This document shows positions 1 through 39,000 of a stretch of 64,000 bases of DNA, one piece after another. The translations under genes were made by a program, and so were the position numbers. The stretch comes from Leptasterias polaris (Eukaryota; Echinodermata; Asteroidea; Forcipulatida; Asteriidae): assembly GCA_037783415.1 (NCBI GenBank), contig JAZGTN010000085.1, positions 2,351,501 through 2,415,500 of the forward strand, written 5' to 3'. The notes under the pieces are model-generated. The model did no database searches. It worked only from the letters and a program-made list of their open reading frames with translations, and was not told the DNA's origin. Each line of letters starts with the position of its first letter. Within the stretch, counting starts at the first letter, position 1.

Positions 1-350
1 TAAGGTATATATGTGGAGCTACTTTTTGAATTTTGAGACCTATTTCTTTACATAGCACCATGTAATGGTTTACAAGGTGCTGTGGCGCAATATGCAGCCA
101 ATCAAACCAGGAACACCGGGGCGAACCCCTTCTCTTTACGATAAGTGCACTGGGTTCTTTTACGTGCATTACACAACACACGGGACCAACGGCTTTACGT
201 CCCATCCGAAGGACGAAGCAATAATGGTTAAGTGTCTTGCTTAATAAGGACACAAGTGTCACGACCGGGACTCGAACCCACACTCTGCTGAACAGAAACA
301 GCAGAGCTTGAGTCTGGTGCTCTTATCCGCTCGGCCACGACATGACACGT
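1..350 (-). mobile_element. tRNA-derived SINE, type A, cut by window start
   Basis: The minus strand starts with a tRNA-like head near 347-245 (A-box TGGCCGAGCGG, B-box GGTTCGAGTCC). The body then runs off the window start. The copy at 47719-48160 is nearly identical over this length, so both are young. Confidence 0.88.
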
Positions 351-375
351 GTAATAAAATAAAGATATAAACTTG

Positions 376-727
376 TCTTTAAAGGGTATGCACAAGATTG
401 GTACAAGTGATGTTCACAGATTTGCACGTCACTTACATTTGTACATGGTAAAAAGATGGTCATGGTGGAAAACATCCCTTGAAAATGTTTGCTTGGAATG
501 ATATTTTGAGGAATTAGTAAAACAACTAGTTTTGATCTTGCAAGTCCAAAACCTGATGTTTGAAAAAAGTGCAAACATATAATTGGGTTTTTCACTGTTT
601 TCTTGTGACTCCATTGACTGATTGGGCTAAGAATAAAGGTTTGTTATTTCATGTGTATGTTGGGTCCCATAAAGTGTGGATACTTTTCTTTGACAATTAC
701 CAATGTCGTCCTTGTGCTTTAAAGCAC
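376..727. mobile_element. Short inverted-repeat (MITE-like) element
   Basis: Ends TCTTTAAAGGGTATG and CTTGTGCTTTAAAGCAC, with partly self-complementary halves (ATTGGTAC... and ...ATTACCAATG). Related in style to the elements inside 14798-15641. Confidence 0.55.
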
Positions 728-1032
728 ATGGATGACATTGGTAATTGTAAACCAGTATCAACACTTTGCGGGCACACAAGAAAGTACTGAAAAAGAATCC
801 TTTCAAATCAATAAAACATTTAGTTCTGTACTCACACTAACAAAAGACAAAATCATTGGACGAAAAAACAGCAACTAGTACAATACAAGCAAAGAGTAAA
901 TATGAAATGATTATGATAATGAAAAACATATGTTTTCAAATATAAGGTTTTGTACTCATAATATTAGATAAGTTACTTAAAAATTATAGCATTTCAAGCA
1001 AAAAATATTACGCAAAAAGTGTTACACCATGA

Positions 1033-25059
<24,027 letters not shown>

Positions 25060-25497
25060 TGTTGGAGGATTCCATGGATGGATGAGAATATTCTGATTGG
25101 TCAGTTTTCTCAACATGTATGGGATACCAAGCAGAGGCTGGAGGGAAAGTAGTCTGGTACCCTTATCATATAATGAGCATGAGTATTGCAAAGCCGTTTT
25201 CGGATGGGGAAATAAAAAAATGACAGATTCGTTGACAAAGTTCTAAACGTAATCCTTGAGATAAACATTTTGTTGAGTACACTTCAGTGTTAATTTAAAC
25301 AACTTTAAGTATAAATTTAACTGTATATATTTGAAAGTGTGTAATATGCTTAAGCATGAATGTTGTGTTTTTTTTCCTGAATTTACTTTTTTTGTTTTCA
25401 TGGATTGCCCTTCAGAATCGAGATAAAACTTCTACCTGTTTTTCAGTAATTTTCACTTAAATTTTGTTGTTGCAATCACACCTGTAACTAACTCATA

Positions 25498-25503
25498 AAT
25501 AAA
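25498..25503 (+). promoter_or_regulatory. AATAAA poly(A) signal of SANBR-like gene
   Basis: A canonical AATAAA lies about 440 bases after the SANBR-like stop codon and is followed by a T/G-rich stretch (25529-25545). This fits a 3' UTR of about 450-470 bases. It is the only AATAAA I noticed between the stop and 25.6 kb. Confidence 0.6.
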
Positions 25504-25520
25504 CAGGATACAGAGTGAAC

Positions 25521-27031
25521 AAGGACTCAATTTGTTGTCATCTTTTGAAGCCGAAAACATACACATCAACACTTTAATTAAACAAAAGCACCAAAAACCA
25601 ATCCTGTCATTTTCAAATCAGGATATAAAGAACAAATCATACATTGATTACTAAAAGTCAAAATAGAATTCTCTTACTAAAAAGTACCATTACTATATAC
25701 AGGATAATCATACAACCTTCAAAGCTAGGGTCATAGATTGGTTTGTGTCAATGTAATGCTGATTTATTGGCACAATTATAATGCAAGAAATTCAAATGGG
25801 AAAGTTTGAACACAGCCACAAATGTCAACCCTATTTTCACAAGAACTTCAGATTCATTCACGTCTAGCGAGGTGACAGCGGGTAGCATTCGCGAACCAAC
25901 CCTCAGAAATCTTTCATGCATCATTTCTCAGATTCATATGTTTTGGGGCGAAAAATTATCCTGTCAGCTGCAATGGTTCTCGCCAAGTTTTTATGGTAAT
26001 TGATGGAGTATTTACTAAACTGTCTTGGCATTCTCTCCATCAGTAAAAGCATAAAAATGTGCTTACCATTAGGCTGGTTCTTAACATTCCTTTATTAAAA
26101 ATTTTAAGTTAATGTAATTGAAGTATTGTTCGTTGGTCTCAAACCACTTGCAATTATTTGAAAAAAAATATCGGTGGAAAGCAATTAAGTTGTTGGCACA
26201 TCCATGTTGAACTTTGTGCAAAGTGAATCTTAATGACCTTAAAAAAAATAGGAATGAAACATCAATTGCTTTTACTTAAAAGGTACGAGCATGACTATAA
26301 AGACATGAAATGCCAACAAGCTCGGGTCAAACAACGGCAATATGTACAAAGCACAGTGAAGTCATACGCAAGGAGTTTTTACATCTAAGAGGCCTGTCAA
26401 ACGAGGCAGTTTACGGGAAACCAGTTACAGGCAATTTCCCAAGAAAAGGGAATTAATAGAAGCAGTAGTAAGTCTGTCCCAAGCCAATATGGCCCTATCC
26501 CGTTTATAATCCTTCTATTCCCCCTGGACAGGATGCCAGTCCATTGCAGGTTACTCCCCAGCTCTCGGCTGGTACCCATTTGTACTCCTTGGTGGAGAGA
26601 ATCAACTAGGATAAAGTGCCTTGCTCTTGTGTCATGACTGACCAGGGCTTCAGAGCTTGAGTTCAGAGCTTGAGTCCACCACCCTAGACACCCCATGTAG
26701 ATGGTAAAACACTGTTAACAAACAGTGCAGTTGCCTTGTGTGACAAGGTTTTACTAATCATTGGACGGAAAATTGATATCATAAAATTTAAAAAAAGTTA
26801 TGTACACGGAAACTATAATGAAACGAACAAACTACAGTCTGAACTTGTAACTGGATTATTATTCAATTATATGAATTCTGGAGTTACTCTTAACATTGTG
26901 ACGATGGTTTCACGTCCTTTCCCCGGACGCCTCATCAGGTCGACTCATCTTGTGGTGGCAAAAGGTTGATGACCGTTTCGGGTCAATGAACCAAAGGTTT
27001 GGATTATCTAAACGTTGGATTATTTTTTCTT
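25521..27031. other. Convergent intergenic region SANBR / WD40 gene
   Basis: This stretch between two convergent genes should contain the 3' UTR of the minus-strand WD40 gene. TTTATT at 26091-26096 reads AATAAA on the minus strand and is a possible poly(A) signal, which would give a UTR of roughly 940 bases. A SINE fragment lies at about 26500-26700. I see no other coding signal. Confidence 0.4.
26500..26700 (-). mobile_element. Diverged SINE (type C-like)
   Basis: Weak matches to the type C body (GGTACCCATTTGTACTCC, TTGGTGGAGAGAATCAA, AAAGTGCCTTGCTC) and a decayed head. It may lie in the WD40 gene 3' UTR. Confidence 0.5.
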
Positions 27032-30000
27032 TTACATTTGTTTCATCTCCATGAAGTAGAGATACCTTGACGATCCAGCCACAAACTTAGGGATGGTGCC
27101 TCGTCTGTTGTTGTCCAAGCAGTAGACACCACGAGGGAGATCCACCAGACGGCCGGTTGTCTGAGAATAAGATGAACGAATGGGATAATTACAATTTGAA
27201 CAAATACGTATTCAGACAATTCTCATTTGATATGGAAGACTGAGAGAAGCTGAGTCAGTGTGAGTGGCAACAACAAAACTATTGCATAAACCAACTGAAT
27301 CTGCTGCCACCAAGTGCCTCCATATTTCTAATGATTTTGTTTCAGTTGGTTTAATTATACACACAACACAATTCAAACATCTGGACCCAATTTCATGGCA
27401 CTGCTTACTACAGAATTCTGCAAAAACGGTGCCCTGCAAAGTGCATCATAGGACGGGCTGTGAGCACAGAACTGCCATGAAACTGGCCTCTATAATACGT
27501 TAATAACTGTTTTGATTTGAGGAGAAGTCAAACTAGACCTAAATTGCAGACGTCTTTGCTAAGAAACTTGGAGTTCTTTCTTCATCAGCACTTATTCACA
27601 AAGCTGATTGGAACTGCAATCACACAATGTATCAATTCTTTCCATTACCTGGAGTGTTCCTCTGTCGATGACCCTGACCATGTTTGCATCACACCCTCCG
27701 ACCAAGATGGTATCTTTACCCAGCCACTGAGCACAGTAAAGCTGAAGAGAGAAAGAAGACAAGCAAATCATCCCAAAAAGTTCACTATTGTGTGTAGACA
27801 GAAACTATTGCATATAACCGTATCAAGCATGAAATATAGGCCCTTTCTCAAAGACCTTTGAGAAAGACCGTGCTTGGGTCGAAACGTCAGGCCTGTAAAA
27901 AAACTGTTTCCCTTTATACCATGTACCATAGGTCCTTTTGTTTGGTAAGCAACGGGACCAACAGCTCTACGTCCAATCTGAAGGACGAAACAATAAAGGT
28001 CAAGTGTCTTGCTTAAGGATACAAGTGTCAAGACCGCGTTGTCGAACCCACACTCTGCTGATGATAATTAACACCAGAGCTCGAGTTCGATGCTATTAAC
28101 TGCTCGGCCATGACACACCTTTCTGGAAAAAAAACCTCTAAAACTTGCATTAATGCAGCCTTAGGCTAAGTAGAGTAACATTAGGGATTGGTCCAACCCA
28201 CTAATTGTTGCCACATATAAAATAGCAGTCGTGCCAAATAAATTAAGTAGAAGTAAGCGCATATAAATCCAGGTATTGTTCTGTAATGTACTCCATTTGG
28301 TATTGCTTTGACCCAGCACCCAGTCAACACTACAGTAGTAAGCATCAACTGAAATTATTTTGTTTAAAATGCCCCCGTTGATTAATTTTCAATAACAGTA
28401 TGTCAAGAGAAATTTGAATCTCCAAAACTCACTTAAAGGCGAGGAGATGCAAATTTCTGTGGTGTTTTGTGAATGCTGTGGCCAGAGATGGTGCAGTTGG
28501 TACCCGCTGTCGACATGCTATATGTGGATGGATTCAACTTTCTTAATGAAAATTATAAATCCTGTGACAGTCTTAACAAGTAGTACATATATAACACTAT
28601 TCAGCTGCAACTTTCACTGGTGACTTTTCATTGTATCTTGATAATTTGACCTGTAAATCAGTATAACGTTGACATAAACTAACCTATGATCCTTCCTTTA
28701 ACATGTTTAAGACATGAGCAAAAAAATAATTTTATTTTTAGAGGAACGTCTTCAGAACAGTTTGCTTCAAAGGGAGACGAGATAGAGCAAATAGACAATT
28801 AAGGAGAATGATTTCTTAGTTTTCAAAGCCCAAAGTCTGGTTCTTGAAAATATGCATAAATAGTTAATTATGTGTAAGAGATAAGGTTGATCAGCCAAAA
28901 GAATGGCCCTTGAACATGAGTCATGTGAGTAGAACAGATCTAAAACTAACGGCTAAAGAAAAATCATAAATTTTAATTGTTTTGTTATGTTAACCACTTC
29001 TTATGGAGACAAGTAAGGTCCTGGAACCAAATCTGATAAATCTCATTCAGCGATGTCACAAACTGAGATACACAGCAGGGCCATAATTCATGGCTACTGC
29101 TTACCGCCAAATTCTGCACTTACGTTCACTATTCTTCGCTTACTGTGCAAGCACTGAATTTCTGCGCTAGCTGCGTAAGTGTACCCAAACGCACAAGCAT
29201 AAATTCCCTGCTAACCTGTGAAATACGCTTGACGTAAGCGCAGAATTCTCTGCTTCTGTAAGCACAGATTCTTTGCTTGTAAGCAGAGCCATGAAATTGG
29301 GCCCAGCTGAAATTGTGAATTCTTACCAGTGAATTATTGAAGTCTTGGGGCACAGTGCGTATCAGACTCCCCGAGTTATAGTCCCAAATTTGAAGATTTA
29401 AATCTTTCCTCCAGGATCCAGTCACGATGTGATTATGGTACGGGTCAATGTCCAAGGCATCACCGCAAACATGAGGACCTATGAGTTTCCTGTCATGAAA
29501 ATCAAACAATAATAAATAATAATAACTAGTTCTTATATAGCGCATTTCACAATAACGTCTCAATGCGCTTTACATTAGTGCCCTGGTCATTGGGCCAATA
29601 ACATTCCTTTTTAATCTTTCTCAGCTCCCTGGGGAGTATACAGCCCGGGCTGCCGTGATGGCGCTCCGAAGGCTTTTTCCAACACAATATCAACCTCTAC
29701 CCGCACAAGTACCCATTTATACCCCTGGGTGAAGAGAAGCAATTATAGCAAAGTGTCTTGCTCAAGGACACAAGCGTCATGACCGGGACTCGAACCCACA
29801 CCCCGATGACTAAATTTTAGGGTGAACAACGAGAAACTGACTTAGAGCTGGATTTATTTGAACCTGCCACCTCGGGGTTTACCTGCCAGTGTTCTACCAA
29901 CTGAGCTGTCTAGCCCTGTATGGTGGCTGTCTCCCTATTTTGTCAATATCTTTATTCCACTCAGGAGTTACACAATCAAATACTGTTGTATCATGATACC

Positions 30001-33000
30001 CACATACATGTATCACACCCACATTTACGATACAACCTGGGAAGCAGAGATAACTTTAGATGCAACTTTTTCTTTTACATATCAACTAATAAACCTTAAG
30101 GAAAACAGACTTGTCCATTTTTATTTTGTTCACCCCAACATTGATTTATAATTACCCAGTCAGTTTCCTGTGTGGTTTATGACTTGATAAAACAAAAATG
30201 AACAAATGAGGTACATGTATATTATACATGTACCTCGCCATCATTTTGTGTCCTCAGTATTTGTTTAATTAGTAAACAATTCACCAATCCAACTGTCTAA
30301 AAACCACTTTCATATGGGTTAATGGTAATATGTCTCATCACTGCAAGCAACACAAACAAAATACCTAATGCAGCAGTCGAAATGGCAGCAGTTTATTTCA
30401 ATTTTGTTAAGTGATGTTAACATGTAGTGGCTGGTATTCTATGTAACTTGTGATATCACATGTTTACAAAACCACTAGCCTGGCCTTCCTGCAGGCACAA
30501 TTTGCACACAGCTTAACTGGAGGAAAAAATCAAATCAAAGATTTTATAGAATTTTTTTTAAACAAATCTTAATCAACTGTTGATATTCATGAAAGGCAGA
30601 CATCTCAAAACTTATACAGCTATTCTTTAATTTTTCAATTCTTAAATTTGATGCGATAATTACATGTACAGTATGATAACAAATATTAAAACTTCTTAGT
30701 GTGTTTCAAGTATCCTGCCTGCCAGGAAATGTCCTTGAATGCTCAAGTTCAGTCTGTTCATAAACAAGTAGACATGGTCAAGGCCTTGAGAGGGCAAGGC
30801 CATTTTCATTTTGCAAAGGGCACTTCCATTGGAAAATCTTAAAGTCTATGGGAAGCGTTCAAAGGGGCACCAAGGCCAAGGCCATGGCCTGCATGTAATT
30901 CCAGGTGTGATGGTCTTTACATAAACGAACTCAAAACATTGCATGTTCTCTGTTGGACAAAAGGAGAAGACTCTGTCCGCCTCAAATCTTGGAACAGTCT
31001 CAACGCTGGATGGGCCAACAAACTTCTAGATACATTACCTTATGGAATGTTCTGTACGGGTGTCCCAGAACTGCACGGTGTCATCCCAACCTCCAGATAC
31101 AAACTGGTCTGTTTTGTTGGGATGGAATTTGAGAGAGAAGACGCGGGAACGATGTCCGTCCATCACACTCATGGAAGGACTGCAACAACAAAAGAGAGGG
31201 AGTTTATATACTATTTAATAGAAGAGTGGAAGTCAATTAGGCATAGTGTTAGCCAGAGGGGTGTCTGGGTGTCTTTTGGACACCCCGTTTTAAATTTCCA
31301 GCAAACTTGGACACCCTTTTACCAAATCCTGGCTAAAACTTTGAGTGGAGGGGTGACAAGTCCTTCTCGGGGTTAACCCTAACCAATCCCTAATCCTTCA
31401 AAATCCGACTGCTTGTTATGTTTGATTGGTTTGGACTGAGGACTACATAAACTAATCATGCTTTGCATGGGATCATCATATCACCATAATACTGTGGTAT
31501 TTCTCAGGACATCAAAAGGCCCCTGATATCTCCTGTAAATAAAAATCAAGTCAAAGTGTAAAAAGTGCCTTTTGTTTTCATGTGTGTGATACTTATGTGG
31601 AGCACCATGGACAAAAACAGATGTGTGTTTCAAATGTTGTGTATACATCTTGTCTGAAGTTTTCTAACACTTTTGATACCTAAAACCATTGTCTGCACAG
31701 GTGCAAGCAATTCCACAAAGCATTACAGCTTTCTGGGTTTTGATGGTTATTTCAGAGATTTTTCTTTTGTATTGCTTTGCCAATGAAGAAGTGTAGTAAT
31801 AATAAAAAAAATTAAACAACTCACTCCTGTAATGACCACTGATTGTATTTTTAATTGCCAATTACATAACAGAAGCTTCAAACCTTTGATCAACCTCTCG
31901 CTGGGTCACCTTGTAATCATACCTCCATGTCCATGGTTAACCCTAGTCAGAAGCTTCAAACCTTTGATCAACCTCTCGCTGGGTCACCTTGTAATCATAC
32001 CTCCATGTCCATGGTTAACCCTAGTCAGAAGCTTCAAACCTTTGATCAACCTCTCGCTGGGTCACCTTGTAATCATACCTCCATGTCCATGGTTAACCCT
32101 AGTCAGAAGCTTCAAACCTTTGATCAACCTCTCGCTGGGTCACCTTGTAATCATACCTCCATGTCCATGGTTAACCCTAGTCAGAAGCTTCAAACCTTTG
32201 ATCAACCTCTCGCTGGGTCACCTTGTAATCATACCTCCATGTCCATGGTTAACCCTAGTCAGAAGCTTCAAACCTTTGATCAACCTCTCGCTGGGTCACC
32301 TTGTAATCATACCTCCATGTCCATGGTTAACCCTAGTCAGAAGCTTCAAACCTTTGATCAACCTCTCGCTGGGTCACCTTGTAATCATACCTCCATGTCC
32401 ATGGTTAACCCTAGTCAGAAGCTTCAAACCTTTGATCAACCTCTCGCTGGGTCACCTTGTAATCATACCTCCATGTCCATGGTTAACCCTAGTCAGAAGC
32501 TTCAAACCTTTGATCAACCTCTCGCTGGGTCACCTTGTAATCATACCTCCATGTCCATGGTTAACCCTAGTCAGAAGCTTCAAACCTTTGATCAACCTCT
32601 CGCTGGGTCACCTTGTAATCATACCTCCATGTCCATGGTTAACCCTAGTCAGAAGCTTCAAACCTTTGATCAACCTCTCGCTGGGTCACCTTGTAATCAT
32701 ACCTCCATGTCCATGGTTAACCCTAGTCAGAAGCTTCAAACCTTTGATCAACCTCTCGCTGGGTCACCTTGTAATCATACCTCCATGTCCATGGTTAACC
32801 CTAGTCAGAAGCTTCAAACCTTTGATCAACCTCTCGCTGGGTCACCTTGTAATCATACCTCCATGTCCATGGTTAACCCTAGTCAGAAGCTTCAAACCTT
32901 TGATCAACCTCTCGCTGGGTCACCTTGTAATCATACCTCCATGTCCATGGTTAACCCTAGTCAGAAGCTTCAAACCTTTGATCAACCTCTCGCTGGGTCA

Positions 33001-36000
33001 CCTTGTAATCATACCTCCATGTCCATGGTTAACCCTAGTCAGAAGCTTCAAACCTTTGATCAACCTCTCGCTGGGTCACCTTGTAATCATACCTCCATGT
33101 CCATGGTTAACCCTAGTCAGAAGCTTCAAACCTTTGATCAACCTCTCGCTGGGTCACCTTGTAATCATACCTCCATGTCCATGGTTAACCCTAGTCAGAA
33201 GCTTCAAACCTTTGATCAACCTCTTGCTGGGTCACCTTGTAATCATACCTCCATGTCCATGGTTAACCCTAGTCAGAAGCTTCAAACCTTTGATCAACCT
33301 CTCGCTGGGTCACCTTGTAATCATACCTCCATGTCCATGGTTAACCCTAGTCAGAAGCTTCAAACCTTTGATCAACCTCTCGCTGGGTCACCTTGTAATC
33401 ATACCTCCATGTCCATGGTTAACCCTAGTCAGAAGCTTCAAACCTTTGATCAACCTCTCGCTGGGTCACCTTGTAATCATACCTCCATGTCCATGGTTAA
33501 CCCTAGTCAGAAGCTTCAAACCTTTGATCAACCTCTCGCTGGGTCACCTTGTAATCATACCTCCATGTCCATGGTTAACCCTAGTCAGAAGCTTCAAACC
33601 TTTGATCAACCTCTCGCTGGGTCACCTTGTAATCATACCTCCATGTCCATGGTTAACCCTAGTCAGAAGCTTCAAACCTTTGATCAACCTCTCGCTGGGT
33701 CACCTTGTAATCATACCTCCATGTCCATGGTTAACCCTAGTCAGAAGCTTCAAACCTTTGATCAACCTCTCGCTGGGTCACCTTGTAATCATACCTCCAT
33801 GTCCATGGTTAACCCTAGTCAGAAGCTTCAAACCTTTGATCAACCTCTCGCTGGGTCACCTTGTAATCATACCTCCATGTCCATGGTTAACCCTAGTCAG
33901 AAGCTTCAAACCTTTGATCAACCTCTCGCTGGGTCACCTTGTAATCATACCTCCATGTCCATGGTTAACCCTAGTCAGAAGCTTCAAACCTTTGATCAAC
34001 CTCTCGCTGGGTCACCTTGTAATCATACCTCCATGTCCATGGTTAACCCTAGTCAGAAGCTTCAAACCTTTGATCAACCTCTCGCTGGGTCACCTTGTAA
34101 TCATACCTCCATGTCCATGGTTAACCCTAGTCAGAAGCTTCAAACCTTTGATCAACCTCTCGCTGGGTCACCTTGTAATCATACCTCCATGTCCATGGTT
34201 AACCCTAGTCAGAAGCTTCAAACCTTTGATCAACCTCTCGCTGGGTCACCTTGTAATCATACCTCCATGTCCATGGTTAACCCTAGTCAGAAGCTTCAAA
34301 CCTTTGATCAACCTCTCGCTGGGTCACCTTGTAATCATACCTCCATGTCCATGGTTAACCCTAGTCAGAAGCTTCAAACCTTTGATCAACCTCTCGCTGG
34401 GTCACCTTGTAATCATACCTCCATGTCCATGGTTAACCCTAGTCAGAAGCTTCAAACCTTTGATCAACCTCTCGCTGGGTCACCTTGTAATCATACCTCC
34501 ATGTCCATGGTTAACCCTAGTCAGAAGCTTCAAACCTTTGATCAACCTCTCGCTGGGTCACCTTGTAATCATACCTCCATGTCCATGGTTAACCCTAGTC
34601 AGAAGCTTCAAACCTTTGATCAACCTCTCGCTGGGTCACCTTGTAATCATACCTCCATGTCCATGGTTAACCCTAGTCAGAAGCTTCAAACCTTTGATCA
34701 ACCTCTCGCTGGGTCACCTTGTAATCATACCTCCATGTCCATGGTTAACCCTAGTCAGAAGCTTCAAACCTTTGATCAACCTCTCGCTGGGTCACCTTGT
34801 AATCATACCTCCATGTCCATGGTTAACCCTAGTCAGAAGCTTCAAACCTTTGATCAACCTCTCGCTGGGTCACCTTGTAATCATACCTCCATGTCCATGG
34901 TTAACCCTAGTCAGAAGCTTCAAACCTTTGATCAACCTCTCGCTGGGTCACCTTGTAATCATACCTCCATGTCCATGGTTAACCCTAGTCAGAAGCTTCA
35001 AACCTTTGATCAACCTCTCGCTGGGTCACCTTGTAATCATACCTCCATGTCCATGGTTAACCCTAGTCAGAAGCTTCAAACCTTTGATCAACCTCTCGCT
35101 GGGTCACCTTGTAATCATACCTCCATGTCCATGGTTAACCCTAGTCAGAAGCTTCAAACCTTTGATCAACCTCTCGCTGGGTCACCTTGTAATCATACCT
35201 CCATGTCCATGGTTAACCCTAGTCAGAAGCTTCAAACCTTTGATCAACCTCTCGCTGGGTCACCTTGTAATCATACCTCCATGTCCATGGTTAACCCTAG
35301 TCAGAAGCTTCAAACCTTTGATCAACCTCTCGCTGGGTCACCTTGTAATCATACCTCCATGTCCATGGTTAACCCTAGTCAGAAGCTTCAAACCTTTGAT
35401 CAACCTCTCGCTGGGTCACCTTGTAATCATACCTCCATGTCCATGGTTAACCCTAGTCAGAAGCTTCAAACCTTTGATCAACCTCTCGCTGGGTCACCTT
35501 GTAATCATACCTCCATGTCCATGGTTAACCCTAGTCAGAAGCTTCAAACCTTTGATCAACCTCTCGCTGGGTCACCTTGTAATCATACCTCCATGTCCAT
35601 GGTTAACCCTAGTCAGAAGCTTCAAACCTTTGATCAACCTCTCGCTGGGTCACCTTGTAATCATACCTCCATGTCCATGGTTAACCCTAGTCAGAAGCTT
35701 CAAACCTTTGATCAACCTCTCGCTGGGTCACCTTGTAATCATACCTCCATGTCCATGGTTAACCCTAGTCAGAAGCTTCAAACCTTTGATCAACCTCTCG
35801 CTGGGTCACCTTGTAATCATACCTCCATGTCCATGGTTAACCCTAGTCAGAAGCTTCAAACCTTTGATCAACCTCTCGCTGGGTCACCTTGTAATCATAC
35901 CTCCATGTCCATGGTTAACCCTAGTCAGAAGCTTCAAACCTTTGATCAACCTCTCGCTGGGTCACCTTGTAATCATACCTCCATGTCCATGGTTAACCCT

Positions 36001-39000
36001 AGTCAGAAGCTTCAAACCTTTGATCAACCTCTCGCTGGGTCACCTTGTAATCATACCTCCATGTCCATGGTTAACCCTAGTCAGAAGCTTCAAACCTTTG
36101 ATCAACCTCTCGCTGGGTCACCTTGTAATCATACCTCCATGTCCATGGTTAACCCTAGTCAGAAGCTTCAAACCTTTGATCAACCTCTCGCTGGGTCACC
36201 TTGTAATCATACCTCCATGTCCATGGTTAACCCTAGTCAGAAGCTTCAAACCTTTGATCAACCTCTCGCTGGGTCACCTTGTAATCATACCTCCATGTCC
36301 ATGGTTAACCCTAGTCAGAAGCTTCAAACCTTTGATCAACCTCTCGCTGGGTCACCTTGTAATCATACCTCCATGTCCATGGTTAACCCTAGTCAGAAGC
36401 TTCAAACCTTTGATCAACCTCTCGCTGGGTCACCTTGTAATCATACCTCCATGTCCATGGTTAACCCTAGTCAGAAGCTTCAAACCTTTGATCAACCTCT
36501 CGCTGGGTCACCTTGTAATCATACCTCCATGTCCATGGTTAACCCTAGTCAGAAGCTTCAAACCTTTGATCAACCTCTCGCTGGGTCACCTTGTAATCAT
36601 ACCTCCATGTCCATGGTTAACCCTAGTCAGAAGCTTCAAACCTTTGATCAACCTCTCGCTGGGTCACCTTGTAATCATACCTCCATGTCCATGGTTAACC
36701 CTAGTCAGAAGCTTCAAACCTTTGATCAACCTCTCGCTGGGTCACCTTGTAATCATACCTCCATGTCCATGGTTAACCCTAGTCAGAAGCTTCAAACCTT
36801 TGATCAACCTCTCGCTGGGTCACCTTGTAATCATACCTCCATGTCCATGGTTAACCCTAGTCAGAAGCTTCAAACCTTTGATCAACCTCTCGCTGGGTCA
36901 CCTTGTAATCATACCTCCATGTCCATGGTTAACCCTAGTCAGAAGCTTCAAACCTTTGATCAACCTCTCGCTGGGTCACCTTGTAATCATACCTCCATGT
37001 CCATGGTTAACCCTAGTCAGAAGCTTCAAACCTTTGATCAACCTCTCGCTGGGTCACCTTGTAATCATACCTCCATGTCCATGGTTAACCCTAGTCAGAA
37101 GCTTCAAACCTTTGATCAACCTCTCGCTGGGTCACCTTGTAATCATACCTCCATGTCCATGGTTAACCCTAGTCAGAAGCTTCAAACCTTTGATCAACCT
37201 CTCGCTGGGTCACCTTGTAATCATACCTCCATGTCCATGGTTAACCCTAGTCAGAAGCTTCAAACCTTTGATCAACCTCTCGCTGGGTCACCTTGTAATC
37301 ATACCTCCATGTCCATGGTTAACCCTAGTCAGAAGCTTCAAACCTTTGATCAACCTCTCGCTGGGTCACCTTGTAATCATACCTCCATGTCCATGGTTAA
37401 CCCTAGTCAGAAGCTTCAAACCTTTGATCAACCTCTCGCTGGGTCACCTTGTAATCATACCTCCATGTCCATGGTTAACCCTAGTCAGAAGCTTCAAACC
37501 TTTGATCAACCTCTCGCTGGGTCACCTTGTAATCATACCTCCATGTCCATGGTTAACCCTAGTCAGAAGCTTCAAACCTTTGATCAACCTCTCGCTGGGT
37601 CACCTTGTAATCATACCTCCATGTCCATGGTTAACCCTAGTCAGAAGCTTCAAACCTTTGATCAACCTCTCGCTGGGTCACCTTGTAATCATACCTCCAT
37701 GTCCATGGTTAACCCTAGTCAGAAGCTTCAAACCTTTGATCAACCTCTCGCTGGGTCACCTTGTAATCATACCTCCATGTCCATGGTTAACCCTAGTCAG
37801 AAGCTTCAAACCTTTGATCAACCTCTCGCTGGGTCACCTTGTAATCATACCTCCATGTCCATGGTTAACCCTAGTCAGAAGCTTCAAACCTTTGATCAAC
37901 CTCTCGCTGGGTCACCTTGTAATCATACCTCCATGTCCATGGTTAACCCTAGTCAGAAGCTTCAAACCTTTGATCAACCTCTCGCTGGGTCACCTTGTAA
38001 TCATACCTCCATGTCCATGGTTAACCCTAGTCAGAAGCTTCAAACCTTTGATCAACCTCTCGCTGGGTCACCTTGTAATCATACCTCCATGTCCATGGTT
38101 AACCCTAGTCAGAAGCTTCAAACCTTTGATCAACCTCTCGCTGGGTCACCTTGTAATCATACCTCCATGTCCATGGTTAACCCTAGTCAGAAGCTTCAAA
38201 CCTTTGATCAACCTCTCGCTGGGTCACCTTGTAATCATACCTCCATGTCCATGGTTAACCCTAGTCAGAAGCTTCAAACCTTTGATCAACCTCTCGCTGG
38301 GTCACCTTGTAATCATACCTCCATGTCCATGGTTAACCCTAGTCAGAAGCTTCAAACCTTTGATCAACCTCTCGCTGGGTCACCTTGTAATCATACCTCC
38401 ATGTCCATGGTTAACCCTAGTCAGAAGCTTCAAACCTTTGATCAACCTCTCGCTGGGTCACCTTGTAATCATACCTCCATGTCCATGGTTAACCCTAGTC
38501 AGAAGCTTCAAACCTTTGATCAACCTCTCGCTGGGTCACCTTGTAATCATACCTCCATGTCCATGGTTAACCCTAGTCAGAAGCTTCAAACCTTTGATCA
38601 ACCTCTCGCTGGGTCACCTTGTAATCATACCTCCATGTCCATGGTTAACCCTAGTCAGAAGCTTCAAACCTTTGATCAACCTCTCGCTGGGTCACCTTGT
38701 AATCATACCTCCATGTCCATGGTTAACCCTAGTCAGAAGCTTCAAACCTTTGATCAACCTCTCGCTGGGTCACCTTGTAATCATACCTCCATGTCCATGG
38801 TTAACCCTAGTCAGAAGCTTCAAACCTTTGATCAACCTCTCGCTGGGTCACCTTGTAATCATACCTCCATGTCCATGGTTAACCCTAGTCAGAAGCTTCA
38901 AACCTTTGATCAACCTCTCGCTGGGTCACCTTGTAATCATACCTCCATGTCCATGGTTAACCCTAGTCAGAAGCTTCAAACCTTTGATCAACCTCTCGCT

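Noticed and set aside
29129..29563. 144-codon minus-strand frame as a single-exon gene
   Set aside because: Only 29489-29327 is a WD40 exon with splice borders; the ends of the frame run into a SINE and a MITE.
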